Source of the DNA: Ceratotherium simum simum
Taxonomy: Eukaryota > Chordata > Mammalia > Perissodactyla > Rhinocerotidae
DNA length: 64,000 bases
Reading direction: 5' to 3'
NCBI RefSeq assembly: GCF_000283155.1
Contig: NW_004454229.1
Location: 7,330,148 to 7,394,147, forward strand
Part shown: piece after piece, positions 27,201-34,164 of the stretch
How positions within the stretch are numbered: the stretch's first letter is position 1
Layout: each line of letters begins with the position of its first letter
Made by a program: the position numbers and the translations under genes
The notes under the pieces: model-generated
The model's input: only the letters and a program-made list of their open reading frames with translations
Databases searched by the model: none
Told to the model about the DNA's origin: nothing

Positions 27201-30200
27201 AGGTGGGGAAAGACAGGCAGCACCTTGTGGGGAAGGTGTGCACAAGGTTTCAATGTAACTGTGTGCTACCGCCAGACCTCGACTGTCCTCCCTGCCTGAA
27301 TACACTAGGATAGAGTCCAGGCTAGCCTGAAGGTGGAAGGTGAAGAAAGCAGAAACAACAACAAAGATCCTTCTGTGTACCTTATTCATACGATTGCTTA
27401 TTATGTATACCCTTATCTCTAAAAAAATCTGAGGCAGCTTGTAAGAACATCCTAGGGGAGAGGGAGAGTCATCCACCAGGAAACACAGCCCAGGGAAATG
27501 CCACCAATCCTATTAGCCTACTGAGCTTTCTGCAGCCACGTCCAAAGGCACACAGAATTCATAGCTCTTCCATTTAATAAAAAAAGTATGTCTTATTGAT
27601 GGGGAGGAGAACCTTTTTAATAGCTCTAAACTCAAAGAGAATTTATCATATACATTTGTTAAATGACACTGAACAACATAATGCAGGGGACCTTTGTGCG
27701 CATAATTTTACAGAAAAAAAACCCAACAACCACTTGACCGTTTATCATACTATTACAAACAGCTGAGGGCATAGCATAAAACAGTTCCCTAGAGCATCTC
27801 TGTATAGAGTACTACACTCCAAATATGCAACGTGCTGGTGGACGGACTTGACACAGGGCTCCTGGGATCTGGAGATGGTCAACCTCAAGGTCCTTTTCTT
27901 ATACTAATAAATCCTTTTCCATGACTGAATATCAACTTGCACTTTCTTTCTCTATAAATTTATGTATACATTATGATATGTGTCACAGTATGTTACATTA
28001 TAAAAATTCTGCTTTTAAAAAAGCTACTATAATTCTTAAGAGTTTAAAATAATTTTAAACTACGGACTGGTAGATGAATTTATCCAAAATGAAGATAAAT
28101 TTTGATTCCATACAGTCCCTGCCCAAATGACAATTTAAAAAGATTTCTCCTCTTTTTCAAAGATGAAGCTATTTTCCTAAAATTAATTTTATTTTTTAAG
28201 CCTTAAATCAAGGGGTATTCTGTCTATCAAGATGCCGATGGGAATAACAGTTTGCAAATGAACAGTTTATTTTACTGGATTTTAAGATAAATACAAACTT
28301 CACCCATCTGTAGTTCTAGTGACTTATTTGCATATGGGACAAAAACGAATGTCAAAAACCAGAAGTACAAGACAGCAGGAGACTCATCTACTCACTCAAC
28401 AAAGCTTTCCTGAGTTTTTTCTCTGAGCTAGGCATGGCCATATGCTGGGGAAAACAACAGTGTCTACGACACGGTCCCCGCTCTTGCGGGGGTTCAGGAC
28501 TCATGTCCTGAAAAGGAAATCATGCTGAGTTAGACTTTCAGAAACATATTCCTGTGATCTCCCACTCTCACTGCTAAGAAAAACTGCTTTACAAGAGATG
28601 TGACCAGAACGGGAGCAAGTATGTCACCCTGGCTCTGACAGAGATGCTGCCATCCGCAGGCCGTTGCCAGTAAGAATACTCAAACCAGTCAAACTTTCTG
28701 TAGTTTAAAACGTCTGCTTCTGTCTCAGTAAAGTATAAAATGGCATATATTTCGATAAATAAATATTAATTAAGCGCCACAATCCTTAGTTTTAGTAAGA
28801 TGTGTAACTCCCTAGTATAATTAAGTCTTAATCTATTCTTGAGCAATTAAATAGAAAGTAAAAGTGATATTCAACCAAAGACATGTGCAAACAATTAAAT
28901 ATAAAAAAAGTAAATGACTTATGAGCCCCAAATTCAGAGCTACTTTTTTCATCTTAGAGGATTCCTCAGTTGAACAAGATTCATAAACTGGCCTCCACGT
29001 AAAAAACTAAAACAAACAAAAAGACTGTTTACCTTCCCCCCACCACAAAAATCAGACCAGCACATCTTCTTTCTTACCTTTTTAAATGCTTCAGGCATAC
29101 ACCTATCCATAAATCTTTTACAATTCTCATCAGACTCGGAAAGACCTTAGTAAAATAAATTAAACAATATGCATTATTTAGATTTTAGGTAGTCTGTACA
29201 AATCACATATATATTTCAAATTCATATATCTAGAACTATTTATTATAGAAACGTTGACTCTTAAGGGATTATTAAAAGCAGAATATATACATTCTGACGA
29301 AGGAACAGTCTAAGAAACAATCACAGTATTAATTTACTTATTGAATAATTCATTTATTAACATTTATTAATTATTAATATACATTTGTTAATAGTATAAT
29401 AAATACTAATTAGAACTGAAATGGTTGAACTTATGTTTCCATGCCAGAGTAACTTCAAATGATCTGACTAAATAGCTAATAAAACATCAAAAGTAACTAC
29501 TTAATAGCCATTATTTTTTCCTAAACAACTCTATAAAAACACAAATATTCTTAATAAATGCTCTTCTTCCCTAAAATAAACTGATGAATTCTGTGTAATA
29601 AAATACACAGAATTGCACCTAGCACAGAGTAAGTGATAAATACTTGCTAAGTGAATGAATGAATCCTCTGTAAAACTATCCTTTGGAATACATTTTTTTA
29701 AAAAAAACTCAGTAACGGATTTTGCTTATCATTAGGAATACTGCTGACTACATTTTCTTCTTTTCAGACCCACTGCCTAGCACAGTACCTACATCCTAAC
29801 AGGCACTCAATAAATGCTGCTGCTGAGAAGCCAGTAATAAATGCACCATAAAAGTCTATTACCATCAAATCTAATCGTAGTCAAAATATTTCCTCTTGAT
29901 GTGCCTCATATTGAATCATGGTAGTAAACTTTGCACAATTTTAATGAGAAAAAAATATCACAAGAGAGTGGCCAAATTCATCTTATTTTATAACTGAATT
30001 CAATATGAAAATAAATTATTTTCTATTTATAGTACCAAAGCTTCCTGCTGACACCCATTCTTCCAACCTATTATTTTATTACTCTATTAGTTTAACATTT
30101 GTAAAGCACTAAGACAGTGCTAAGCACTTAATAAGCATAAAATGTTTGTTAAATAAATATTACTTTCTTCTTTTAAAAAAAAAAGAACCCACTAAATTGA

Positions 30201-30625
30201 GCCTTAATTTAAAGTACTCCAAGCTTCAGTGGAAAAAGTTAATTTCAATTTATATAAAGCTTTTCAATCATGTTTTACAGAATCTTGCGGTCTATTGGAG
30301 CTAGAAGAGAAGAGTTGACTTCATTCAAAGCTTTTATTCCACAGAGGAGTAGGAGAGGAAACAACCTAAGATCACACAGACAGGCAAGGACAGGAGCCAA
30401 GAGCGAAGTCAGGCCTCCTGTCAAAAACCCCTCATGTGTCCCGAGGTCTGAATACTTACCAAGTCTCGCTAGGTAGGTAGATGCCAACAGGCATTTGCCT
30501 AGTGATTCTTCTCGCTTGTAAGGGATTGACCAATGATCAGTCAAAACCCGGCTTTCCAGTTCATATAAATTTGTTGTAGGGAATTCAATTCCTTCCCCTG
30601 AGCAGTTTCCATTTTCATCATTCTT
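54..30625 (-). CDS. USP24: USP24, ubiquitin-specific peptidase 24 (partial: 17 internal coding exons)
   Basis: USP24 is a giant cysteine deubiquitinase (peptidase family C19) that removes ubiquitin from substrates; DDB2, MCL1 and p53 are among those reported. The 17 exons translate in order to an uninterrupted 598-codon stretch matching the USP24 N-terminal half as I remember it; landmarks are FPTTNLYELESRVLTDHWS, NWAEVFGEGNMFAVSP, VLDVLWELAHLPTLP, RPGEWSGLEKNKKDGFK and VTGSLIACHRLAAAVAGPGG. Phases agree at every junction: 13 exons are multiples of three, and the 166/68 and 115/104 pairs complete split glycine codons. No stop or frameshift is present, so this is a live gene, not a retrocopy. 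The encoded part is the alpha-helical, armadillo-like scaffold; the UBA (upstream) and the catalytic Cys/His domain (downstream) are outside the window. USP9X and USP34 are related but differ clearly in sequence here. Confidence 0.96.
204..678 (-). other. USP24 intron between w16 and w17
   Basis: 475 bases, AT-rich. I see no repeat, gene or RNA in it. Confidence 0.8.
679..786 (-). CDS. USP24: USP24 exon w16
   Basis: 108 bases, 36 codons: SSQLNNPQFVWVVPALRQLH then EITRSFIKQTYQKQDK. Acceptor ACTCTAG, donor GTAAGAGT. Phase 0. Not visible as a long open frame but fixed by both neighbours. About residues 622-657. Confidence 0.95.
787..6360 (-). other. USP24 intron between w15 and w16
   Basis: 5.6 kb. 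It contains an ERE SINE at 2,975 and old degraded repeats. 3,360-3,760 looks like an ancient mammalian repeat I cannot name; 3,950-4,020 resembles the MIR3/L3 type. Two GC-richer patches, 4,280-4,560 and 5,545-5,870, have open frames on both strands but no recognisable protein, splice context or A-tail. The rest is AT-rich and plain. Confidence 0.6.
2975..3165 (+). mobile_element. ERE SINE (old short type)
   Basis: Starts GGGCCGGCCCCATGGCATAG and ends in a 10-A tail. Flanked by a direct repeat AAAGTATTTCT at about 2,963-2,973 and 3,163-3,173. This is the variant with the ACCCATATACAACATAGAGG middle part. Diverged from the better-preserved copies, so older. Confidence 0.93.
6361..6408 (-). CDS. 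USP24: USP24 exon w15, 48 bases
   Basis: 16 codons, PGEWSGLEKNKKDGFK, phase 0. Acceptor AATTTTCAG, donor GTAAGAAT. A short, charged, loop-like segment between helical blocks. About residues 606-621. Confidence 0.96.
6608..6769 (-). CDS. USP24: USP24 exon w14
   Basis: 162 bases, 54 codons: VLDVLWELAHLPTLPSSLIQ, QALEEHLTILSDAYAVKEAV, then KRSYIIKCIEDIKR. This is the most diagnostic USP24 segment and separates it from USP9X, which has VLNLLWNLAHSDD here. Acceptor TTGTTGCAG, donor GTAGGTTT. About residues 552-605. Confidence 0.97.
6770..6858 (-). other. USP24: 89-base GC-AG intron of USP24
   Basis: The shortest intron in the window. It begins GCAGGAGA after AAG and ends GTTGCAG before GTG TTA. 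GC donors are a minor class of U2 introns, usually tolerated when exon bases pair well with U1; here AAG before the cut and A at +3 and G at +5 fit, but +4 is G, not A. No GT in phase lies near enough to be an alternative. An assembly error cannot be excluded. Confidence 0.85.
6859..6954 (-). CDS. USP24: USP24 exon w13 (GC donor)
   Basis: 96 bases, 32 codons: SWETESDRVRQKLLSLIGRI then GREARFEATSGK. Acceptor TTCTGCAG. The end is fixed by the known order TSGK-VLDVLW, and the bases after AAG are GCAGGA, so the donor is GC, not GT. Reading past it gives a stop after 10 codons. The exon is CpG-rich compared with its neighbours. About residues 520-551. Confidence 0.93.
7149..7256 (-). CDS. USP24: USP24 exon w12
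   Basis: 108 bases, 36 codons: SGQSSTVIENIHTIIAAAAV then KFNSDQLNHLFVLIQK. Acceptor TCCTTTTCTAG, donor GTATGTGT. Phase 0. About residues 484-519. Confidence 0.95.
7366..7616 (+). mobile_element. ERE SINE, long type
   Basis: Starts GGGGCCGGCTCTGTGGCGTA; includes the tail module ending CTGATCTTCCTCAC and an A-rich end. Target duplication AACACAGATAAA on both sides (about 7,352 and 7,617). Confidence 0.95.
9166..9378 (+). mobile_element. ERE SINE, short type
   Basis: Starts GGGCTGGCCCCATGGCTTAG; ends after GGGGCTTTGGGG with an (AAAT)n/poly-A tail. Target duplication AAGAAGGAATCCCACA, 16 bases, perfect on both sides. Lacks the second tail module. Confidence 0.95.
9580..9705 (+). mobile_element. 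MIR SINE remnant
   Basis: Contains the MIR core pattern (TAGCTCTGCCACTACATGCT, then AATCTGAGAAATGAGAAGAC). Boundaries are approximate; degraded and ancient. Confidence 0.65.
9911..10014 (-). CDS. USP24: USP24 exon w11
   Basis: 104 bases: two bases finish the Gly codon, then NIDQAQYCDRIKGIIELLGS and KLSLDELTKIWKIQ. Acceptor TTCTCTTAG, donor GTAAGTTG (consensus). About residues 449-483. Confidence 0.95.
10225..10339 (-). CDS. USP24: USP24 exon w10
   Basis: 115 bases: VTKLIEDSTLSKSVKNAIDT, DRLLDWLVENSVLSIALE, plus the first base of a Gly codon. Acceptor GTCTTTTTAG, donor GTAGGTTG. About residues 411-449. Confidence 0.95.
10340..11517 (-). other. USP24 intron between w9 and w10
   Basis: 1.18 kb. 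10,540-10,860 is GC-richer and looks like an old repeat I cannot classify; a frame open on both strands there has no recognisable product. The remainder is AT-rich. Confidence 0.6.
11518..11676 (-). CDS. USP24: USP24 exon w9
   Basis: 159 bases, 53 codons: RLVSIPELLSAIKLLCMRF, QPDLVTVVDDLRLDILLRML, then KSPHFSAKMNSLKE. Acceptor AATAAAAG (a poor polypyrimidine tract just upstream), donor GTAAGTTC. Phase 0. Leucine-rich amphipathic helices fit an armadillo-like fold. About residues 358-410. Confidence 0.95.
11677..12179 (-). other. USP24 intron between w8 and w9
   Basis: 503 bases; a short CA-rich run at 11,688-11,705, nothing else recognised. Confidence 0.7.
12180..12254 (-). CDS. USP24: USP24 exon w8
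   Basis: 75 bases, 25 codons: PMLDPVILTTIQDV, then a charged helix RSVEEKDLKDK. Acceptor TTTCTGCAG, donor GTCAGTGC. Phase 0. About residues 333-357. Confidence 0.95.
12255..14457 (-). other. USP24 intron between w7 and w8
   Basis: 2.2 kb, AT-rich, with one MIR-type remnant at 13,005-13,140. No gene or younger repeat seen. Confidence 0.65.
13005..13140 (+). mobile_element. MIR-type remnant
   Basis: Carries the pattern CACTTTACAGATGAGGAAGC followed by an AGGCACAGAGA-like stretch, typical of MIR/MIR3 cores. Boundaries approximate. Confidence 0.65.
14458..14523 (-). CDS. USP24: USP24 exon w7
   Basis: 66 bases, 22 codons: AVSALVQPLGVCAEYLNASV then VQ. Acceptor CTTTTCAG, donor GTAAGACC. Phase 0. 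An ERE SINE sits 93 bases upstream in the preceding intron, close to the expected branch-point zone. About residues 311-332. Confidence 0.95.
14617..14935 (-). mobile_element. ERE SINE, composite long type
   Basis: Reverse-oriented: begins at 14,935 with GGGCCGGCCCTGTGGCTTAG and ends in an A/T-rich tail at 14,617. Target duplication of about 18 bases, ATACCAGAGAAAATTTTA, on both sides. Same orientation as USP24; its tail end lies 93 bases upstream of exon w7. Confidence 0.95.
15746..15991 (+). mobile_element. ERE SINE inserted in L1
   Basis: Starts GGGGCTGGCCTGGTGGCATA and ends with about 14 A. Flanking duplication TTGAAGCTT splits an L1 sentence that resumes directly after it. Confidence 0.93.
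16109..16406 (+). mobile_element. ERE SINE, composite long type, inserted in L1
   Basis: Starts GGGCCAGCCCCATGGCTTAG; includes both the GGGGCTTTGGGG part and the two GATGTTAGCTCAG tail modules, then 15 A. Target duplication ATGCTTAATATA on both sides. Confidence 0.95.
18883..18948 (-). CDS. USP24: USP24 exon w6
   Basis: 66 bases, 22 codons: FGELGGFAAIQAKL then HSEDIELG. Acceptor TTCTTCTCAG, donor GTAAGTTA after GGG. Phase 0. About residues 289-310. Confidence 0.95.
18949..19304 (-). other. USP24 intron between w5 and w6
   Basis: 356 bases; nothing recognised. Confidence 0.75.
19305..19340 (-). CDS. USP24: USP24 exon w5, 36-base small exon
   Basis: Only 12 codons, EPHGWVVDLVNK, phase 0 at both ends. 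Acceptor TTTTCTCCTAG, donor GTATACAA (weak at +4 to +6). It is too short to be found by an open-frame search but joins FQK of the previous exon to FGELGG of the next in the known USP24 order. About residues 277-288. Because it is in phase, skipping would delete 12 residues without a frameshift. Confidence 0.94.
19790..20990 (+). mobile_element. Old mammalian repeat, family not named
   Basis: Runs through GGCCTTTAAGCTGGAACCTA, AATCACTCTCGCAGTCATGT, GTGGAGAATGGAATGGATGA, CTTTTGGCTTGAGCATCTAG and GTTGAGATGTCTGTGTGGCA. I know this order of phrases from a common ancient mammalian interspersed repeat but cannot assign its family without a library search. Related fragments lie at about 8,780-9,100, 39,690-39,790, 53,580-53,770 and 57,660-58,560. 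Confidence 0.6.
21442..21740 (+). mobile_element. ERE SINE, composite long type
   Basis: Starts GGGCCGGCCCTGTGGCTTAG, very close to the consensus. Target duplication ATGAACTGAA at about 21,432 and 21,742. Both tail modules are present. Confidence 0.96.
22073..22122 (+). repeat. AT-rich simple repeat (ATAAATACAAAT-like)
   Basis: Imperfect tandem of a 12-base unit built from ATAAATACAAAT over about 50 bases; may vary in length between individuals. Confidence 0.8.
22200..23200 (+). mobile_element. HAL1/L1-type LINE fragment
   Basis: Has the HAL1-like order: GAGAATTTTCCAGAACTGAT, CAAACTGCCAAACAACAAAA, ACCAACTTCTCAACAGCAAT, then TTTAAAACCCAGTGAAAATA and TTCTTCAAGGAACG. Degraded, no intact frame. 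It may extend left past the ERE to about 21,120. Confidence 0.65.
23715..23880 (+). mobile_element. MIR SINE
   Basis: Order ACTTGGGCAAGTATGTAACT, CACCTATGAAATGAGGGTAA, AGCTGTTGTGGGGATTAAAT is the MIR body and 3' part. Sense on plus strand. Confidence 0.85.
23890..24185 (+). mobile_element. L2 LINE 3' end
   Basis: Ends ATCTCCAAAACCTAGAAAAA, TGCCAGACACATTACAAATG, TTCAATAAATGATCACTGAA, the usual L2 3' terminus in degraded form. Confidence 0.75.
24800..24922 (-). CDS. USP24: USP24 exon w4
   Basis: 123 bases, 41 codons, phase 0. Starts AFNPDNEYHFKNRMKVSQRN and continues through NWAEVFGEGNMFAVSP to FQK. Acceptor TTTGAATACAG, donor GTAAACAT. The methionine inside this exon is internal, not a start: the protein continues upstream without a break. 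About residues 236-276. Confidence 0.96.
24923..25607 (-). other. USP24 intron between w3 and w4
   Basis: 685 bases. 25,060-25,290 is GC-richer than its surroundings with frames open on both strands but no recognisable protein or splice phase; the rest is AT-rich. Confidence 0.6.
25608..25751 (-). CDS. USP24: USP24 exon w3
   Basis: 144 bases, 48 codons, phase 0 at both ends: LLTSSAVHKWGTEIHEG, then a hydrophobic helix (YNMLMLLIELVAERI) and QDPIPIGLLGVLTM. Acceptor TTTTTGTAG, donor GTATAGCA, which lacks the usual G at +5. About residues 188-235. Confidence 0.95.
25752..29077 (-). other. USP24 intron between w2 and w3
   Basis: 3.3 kb. A MIR at 26,035-26,225. 26,580-27,560 and 28,360-28,700 may hold old repeats I cannot name. 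No gene seen. Confidence 0.6.
26035..26225 (+). mobile_element. MIR SINE
   Basis: Contains TGTGTGGCCGTGGACAAATC, CTCAGTTCTCTCATCTCTAA and GTGAAAGTATTTTATAAATA in MIR order. Confidence 0.8.
29078..29145 (-). CDS. USP24: USP24 exon w2
   Basis: 68 bases. The first two bases complete the Gly codon begun in the previous exon; then LSESDENCKRFMDRCMPEAF and two lysines. Acceptor TTTACTAAG, donor GTAAGAAA. About residues 165-187. It and the preceding exon are both out of phase alone and compensate each other. Confidence 0.95.
29720..29825 (+). mobile_element. L2 LINE 3' end
   Basis: CACTGCCTAGCACAGTACCT and AGGCACTCAATAAATGCTGC are the L2 terminal phrases. Confidence 0.7.
30330..30425 (+). mobile_element. 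MIR-type remnant beside exon w1
   Basis: GATCACACAGACAGGCAAGG followed by CAGGAGCCAAGAGCGAAGTC resembles the MIR/MIR3 interior; short and degraded. Confidence 0.5.
30460..30625 (-). CDS. USP24: USP24 exon w1 (probably exon 2)
   Basis: First USP24 coding exon visible, 166 bases, about residues 110-165. It starts KNDENGNCSGEG after a TTTTTTGTCAG acceptor and ends with one base of a split Gly codon before GTAAGTAT, a strong donor. It holds the acidic, low-complexity junction after the UBA-containing first exon and then the start of the helical scaffold (ESRVLTDHWSIPYKREESLG). No start codon or UBA sequence occurs between here and 64,000, so the preceding exon lies outside the window. Confidence 0.96.
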
Positions 30626-30784
30626 CTGACAAAAAAGGATTATGGTAAAAAACAAACTAATTAGTGGCAACTTAAAAAATTTTTAATGTAGCATAGAGCA
30701 GATGCTTAATCAGTGGGAGCTACTAACAACAGTGTGGATTCCACACTTCTTTCTCATAATCACGTCTTTCACCAAGACTATCTC

Positions 30785-31810
30785 GAGTATCCTCAACTTT
30801 TATCATTGCAGCATCCCTACTCCCTCAGAAGGTGAGCTCATCTCATTCTTCGAAAACAAACTCTCTCACTCTCTCATTACAAAATATCAGTCCTACTTTC
30901 ACCCACTGCCATCCTATCTCCTCGCCCCTCTTTTTCAGGGAGGGGATAAATTTCTCCAGAGAACTGTCTGTATTTGTTGTCTCCACCTCCTCATCACTGA
31001 CTCACTCCTGAAACCAAACCAACACAGATTCCAGAGTCCCTGGTCTTCCAAAGTGGCTATTGTTAGGGTCCCCACTGAACGTTATCATTAAACCCAATGA
31101 ACGTCTCAGTCCTCATTTTACTTTTCAGGTATATTTGACCTTTTGCCTACTCCCTCTTCCTGGCATGCTAGATTCGCTTCCCTTACTTCCCAGAACAGCA
31201 CACTTCCCTGTTCTCCTCCCGTCGGTCTGGTTGTTCCTCTCCTGTCTCCCCTTCTGGTCACCCTCCCCTTCCTAGCCATCAAACATTGGAACTTCTCAAA
31301 CCTCAGTGTGAGGCTCCCTTCTCTCTTCTTAGTGTTCTCCCACCCAGTGAATGGCACCACACTCACTCAGCAGCACAGTCAGAAAGCAGGGACTCATTCT
31401 TAAAACCCTGTTCTCCCACCTGCACCCCAAGACCAGATTAGACCTCCTAAATTTCTTTTAAGTCCATCTACTTTTGTCCATCTCAACAGAGACGTTACTG
31501 TTCCTCAACTCACCTTTCTGCCCTCTTAACCTACTTAACTCCTACACATCCTTAACTCTTTTACAGAAGCCTTTCCAGAACTTCTAAACTATGTCAAATT
31601 CCTTTCATTATTTTTTACTCTTACTATCCTGAACTTCTCCTTCCCAGCACTACTCACAGATACCGTTTTACATTTATTCGTGATTTATTGTATGTTGCCC
31701 CCACTAGACCAGGCTACATCAGGACAGAGACTCTGTCTGGTTTTGACCACCCCTATATCTCCAGAACCTGGTGCCTAACACAAAGTAGGTATTTAATACA
31801 TATTGTGAAA
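30785..31810 (+). mobile_element. L2 LINE
   Basis: Degraded L2 with late ORF2 and a 3' end: CCCTATATCTCCAGAACCTG, TGCCTAACACAAAGTAGGTA, TTTAATACATATTG. The 5' limit is uncertain. Confidence 0.7.
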
Positions 31811-32290
31811 TCGAAAAATAATTCACACAAAGTTTCAACAATCAATGGGGTAACTGCCAGACTTCCCATCAGTTCTCACTATGCTAATTTGTAATAAAGC
31901 AAACTGAACCCCTCCCCACAAACTGCCCAATACCTACTCTAGTTTCTCTGAAAACCTAAATATTTTCACAATTCACCCTATAATTTAATCATTACAAAAT
32001 AATATCATGCCATTAAAAAAATCACTTTTAACCTCAGTGAAGGAAAAGATCGTAAATATAAAGTAGAAATGATAAAACCACAGAGAAGAAAGCAATTCTC
32101 AATCCCATATAAATGATATCTAAACAACAAAACACACACACAGTTTTATATACACATGCACGTTATTATGTATGTATATTGAATACACATACATACAGAG
32201 AGAACAATAAAGAGAATGTGATAAAATGTTAACATTTGAAGAACCTGAATAAAGGTTATATAAAAATTCCAGATTTATATAAAGGTTATA

Positions 32291-32355
32291 AATAATTCCA
32301 GATTCACAGAAAAGTTGCAAAAATAGCAAAATTTTTCTGTAAATCTGGAATTATT
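32291..32355. repeat. Inverted repeat, about 23-base arms
   Basis: Left arm AATAATTCCAGATTCACAGA (plus AAA) and right arm ending TCTGTAAATCTGGAATTATT pair over about 22 of 24 positions, separated by about 18 bases. It lies in L1-like AT-rich sequence directly before an ERE. Confidence 0.75.
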
Positions 32356-32383
32356 TCAAAATTAAAATAAAAACAACTGAGTT

Positions 32384-32605
32384 GGGCCGGCCCTGTGGCT
32401 TGGTGGTTAAGTGCGCGCGCTGCGATGCTGGTGGCCCGGGTTTGGATCCCGGGTGCGCATCGAGGCACCACTTCTCCGTTCATCCTGGGGCCGAGTCCCA
32501 CATGCAGCAACTAGAAGGATGTGCAGCTACGACATACAACTACCCACTGGGGCTTTGGGGGGAAAAAAAATAAAATAAAATAAATAAAATCTTTAAAAAA
32601 AAAAA
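32384..32605 (+). mobile_element. ERE SINE, short type
   Basis: Starts GGGCCGGCCCTGTGGCTTGG; ends GGGGCTTTGGGG, (AAAT)n and poly-A. Target duplication AAACAACTGAGTTGG, 15 bases, perfect. Confidence 0.95.
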
Positions 32606-33922
32606 AAAACAACTGAGTTGGATAAATATATAAAAGCATAGAATTTTAGAGCCAGACAGAATCTAAGAGAATTCAGTATTTTACACATGAAGAGTCTAAT
32701 GAATTAGAGAGGTATGGAATCACCTATAGTGGTAAAAAAAAGGTTAAACTATACTTAGTATGCTCTACTTAAGAAGCCCATTTCACTTGGTAACAAATAA
32801 TTTGGTTTCTAAATACTTTTATGTTTTAATCTTAAATTTCCAAATAAGTAACACATGTTTTGTAGAAAATATGAATAGCAAAAAATAAAACCCACCATTA
32901 ATTCCACCACTTAAAAATTAATCACATTGACATTTTAATAAATATTTTTCCAATATAAGCTTTTTCTATATAGATTTTATTTTCTTAAAAAATCACAAAT
33001 GTGGAATTAACCTCACTCTCACAACGTCCAGGCTCCTCACCATTCTCTCTCATATAAAGAGTGTATTAATGTAGTATTTCTTCTCCTATCTGATTTAAAA
33101 GACAGATGCACAAATTAATAATTATGAAACTGTGTTAATGGGCTTATAATGTATATAGATGTAATTTGTATGATAATAATAGTACAAAGGAGGGGGAAGG
33201 GAACAAAATTACATTGAAGCAATGTTTTGTTCACTATTGAAATTAAGTTGATATTAATCCAAAATACATTACTATAAATCAAGATGTTAATTGTAATCCA
33301 CAGATTACACTAAGAAAATAATTTATACAGTGAAAGAAAAAACAAGGCAATTAAAGTGGTACATTCAAAAATATCTACTTAATACAAAAGACAAGAGTAA
33401 CAGAGGATTAGGGGAACAAAAAGGCATAAGACATATATAGAAAACAACAGTAAAATGGTAGATGTAGATCTTGTCTTATTAACTAATTATATTAAATAAT
33501 AATTATCAGTAATATATTAAATATAAATGGACTAAACACTCCACTCAGAAGGCAGAGATTTGAAGAATGATTTAAAAAAATGATCGAACTATATGCTGTC
33601 TACAACAAACTTTAGATTCAAAGACACAAAAAGGTTAACATAAAAGGATGAAAAAAGATATATCATGCACACATAAAGGAGCTGGAGTAGCTATATTAGT
33701 TTCAGACAGAACAGATGTTATGACAAGACATGTATTACTAGAGACAAAGAGGGATAATTTTATAATGATAAAAAATGTGAATACAGCAGGAAGATAAAAT
33801 AAAAGGATGGAAAAAGATACACCATGAAAATGGTAACCAAAAGAGAGCTGGAGTGGCCACACTAACATGAGAAAAAAACCGATGTTACGTGAAAACTTGT
33901 TAATAGAGACAAAGAAGAATTT

Positions 33923-34164
33923 CTTTTTTTGTGTGTGAGAGATCAGCCCTGTGCCAACATCTGCCAATCCTCCTCTTTTTTTGCTGAGGAAGACTGGCCC
34001 TGGGCTGACACCCGTGCCCACCTTCCTCCACTTTATATGGGATGCCGCCACAGCATGGCTTGCCAAGCAGTGCGTCAGTGTGCACCCGGGATTGGAACCG
34101 GGGAACCCCGGGCCACCGCAGCAGAGTGCGCACACTTAACCGCTTGCGCCACCGGGCCGGCCCC
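33923..34164 (-). mobile_element. ERE SINE in L1
   Basis: Reverse copy ending GGGCCGGCCCC at 34,164; T-rich tail at 33,923. Target duplication AAGAAGAATTT both sides. The variant with the CACTTTATATGGGATGCCGC part. Open frames over it are artefacts. Confidence 0.94.

Larger units (their letters stand above)
29146..30459 (-). other. USP24 intron between w1 and w2
   Basis: 1.3 kb, AT-rich, with two L2-like 3' ends (29,610-29,665; 29,720-29,825) and a MIR-like piece (30,330-30,425) ending 34 bases before the exon w1 donor boundary. Confidence 0.6.

Noticed and set aside
54..30625. Gene identified as USP9X or USP34
   Set aside because: Both are related giant deubiquitinases, but VLDVLWELAHLPTLP, PGEWSGLEKNKKDGFK and VTGSLIACHRLAAAVAG match USP24 as I remember it and not USP9X or USP34.
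31060..31403. Overlapping open frames on both strands near 31.1-31.4 kb
   Set aside because: Pyrimidine-rich L2 body with no stop codons by composition; no conserved protein.
33635..34135. 166-residue open frame on minus strand
   Set aside because: It reads through an ERE and L1 text; no domain, no splice logic.
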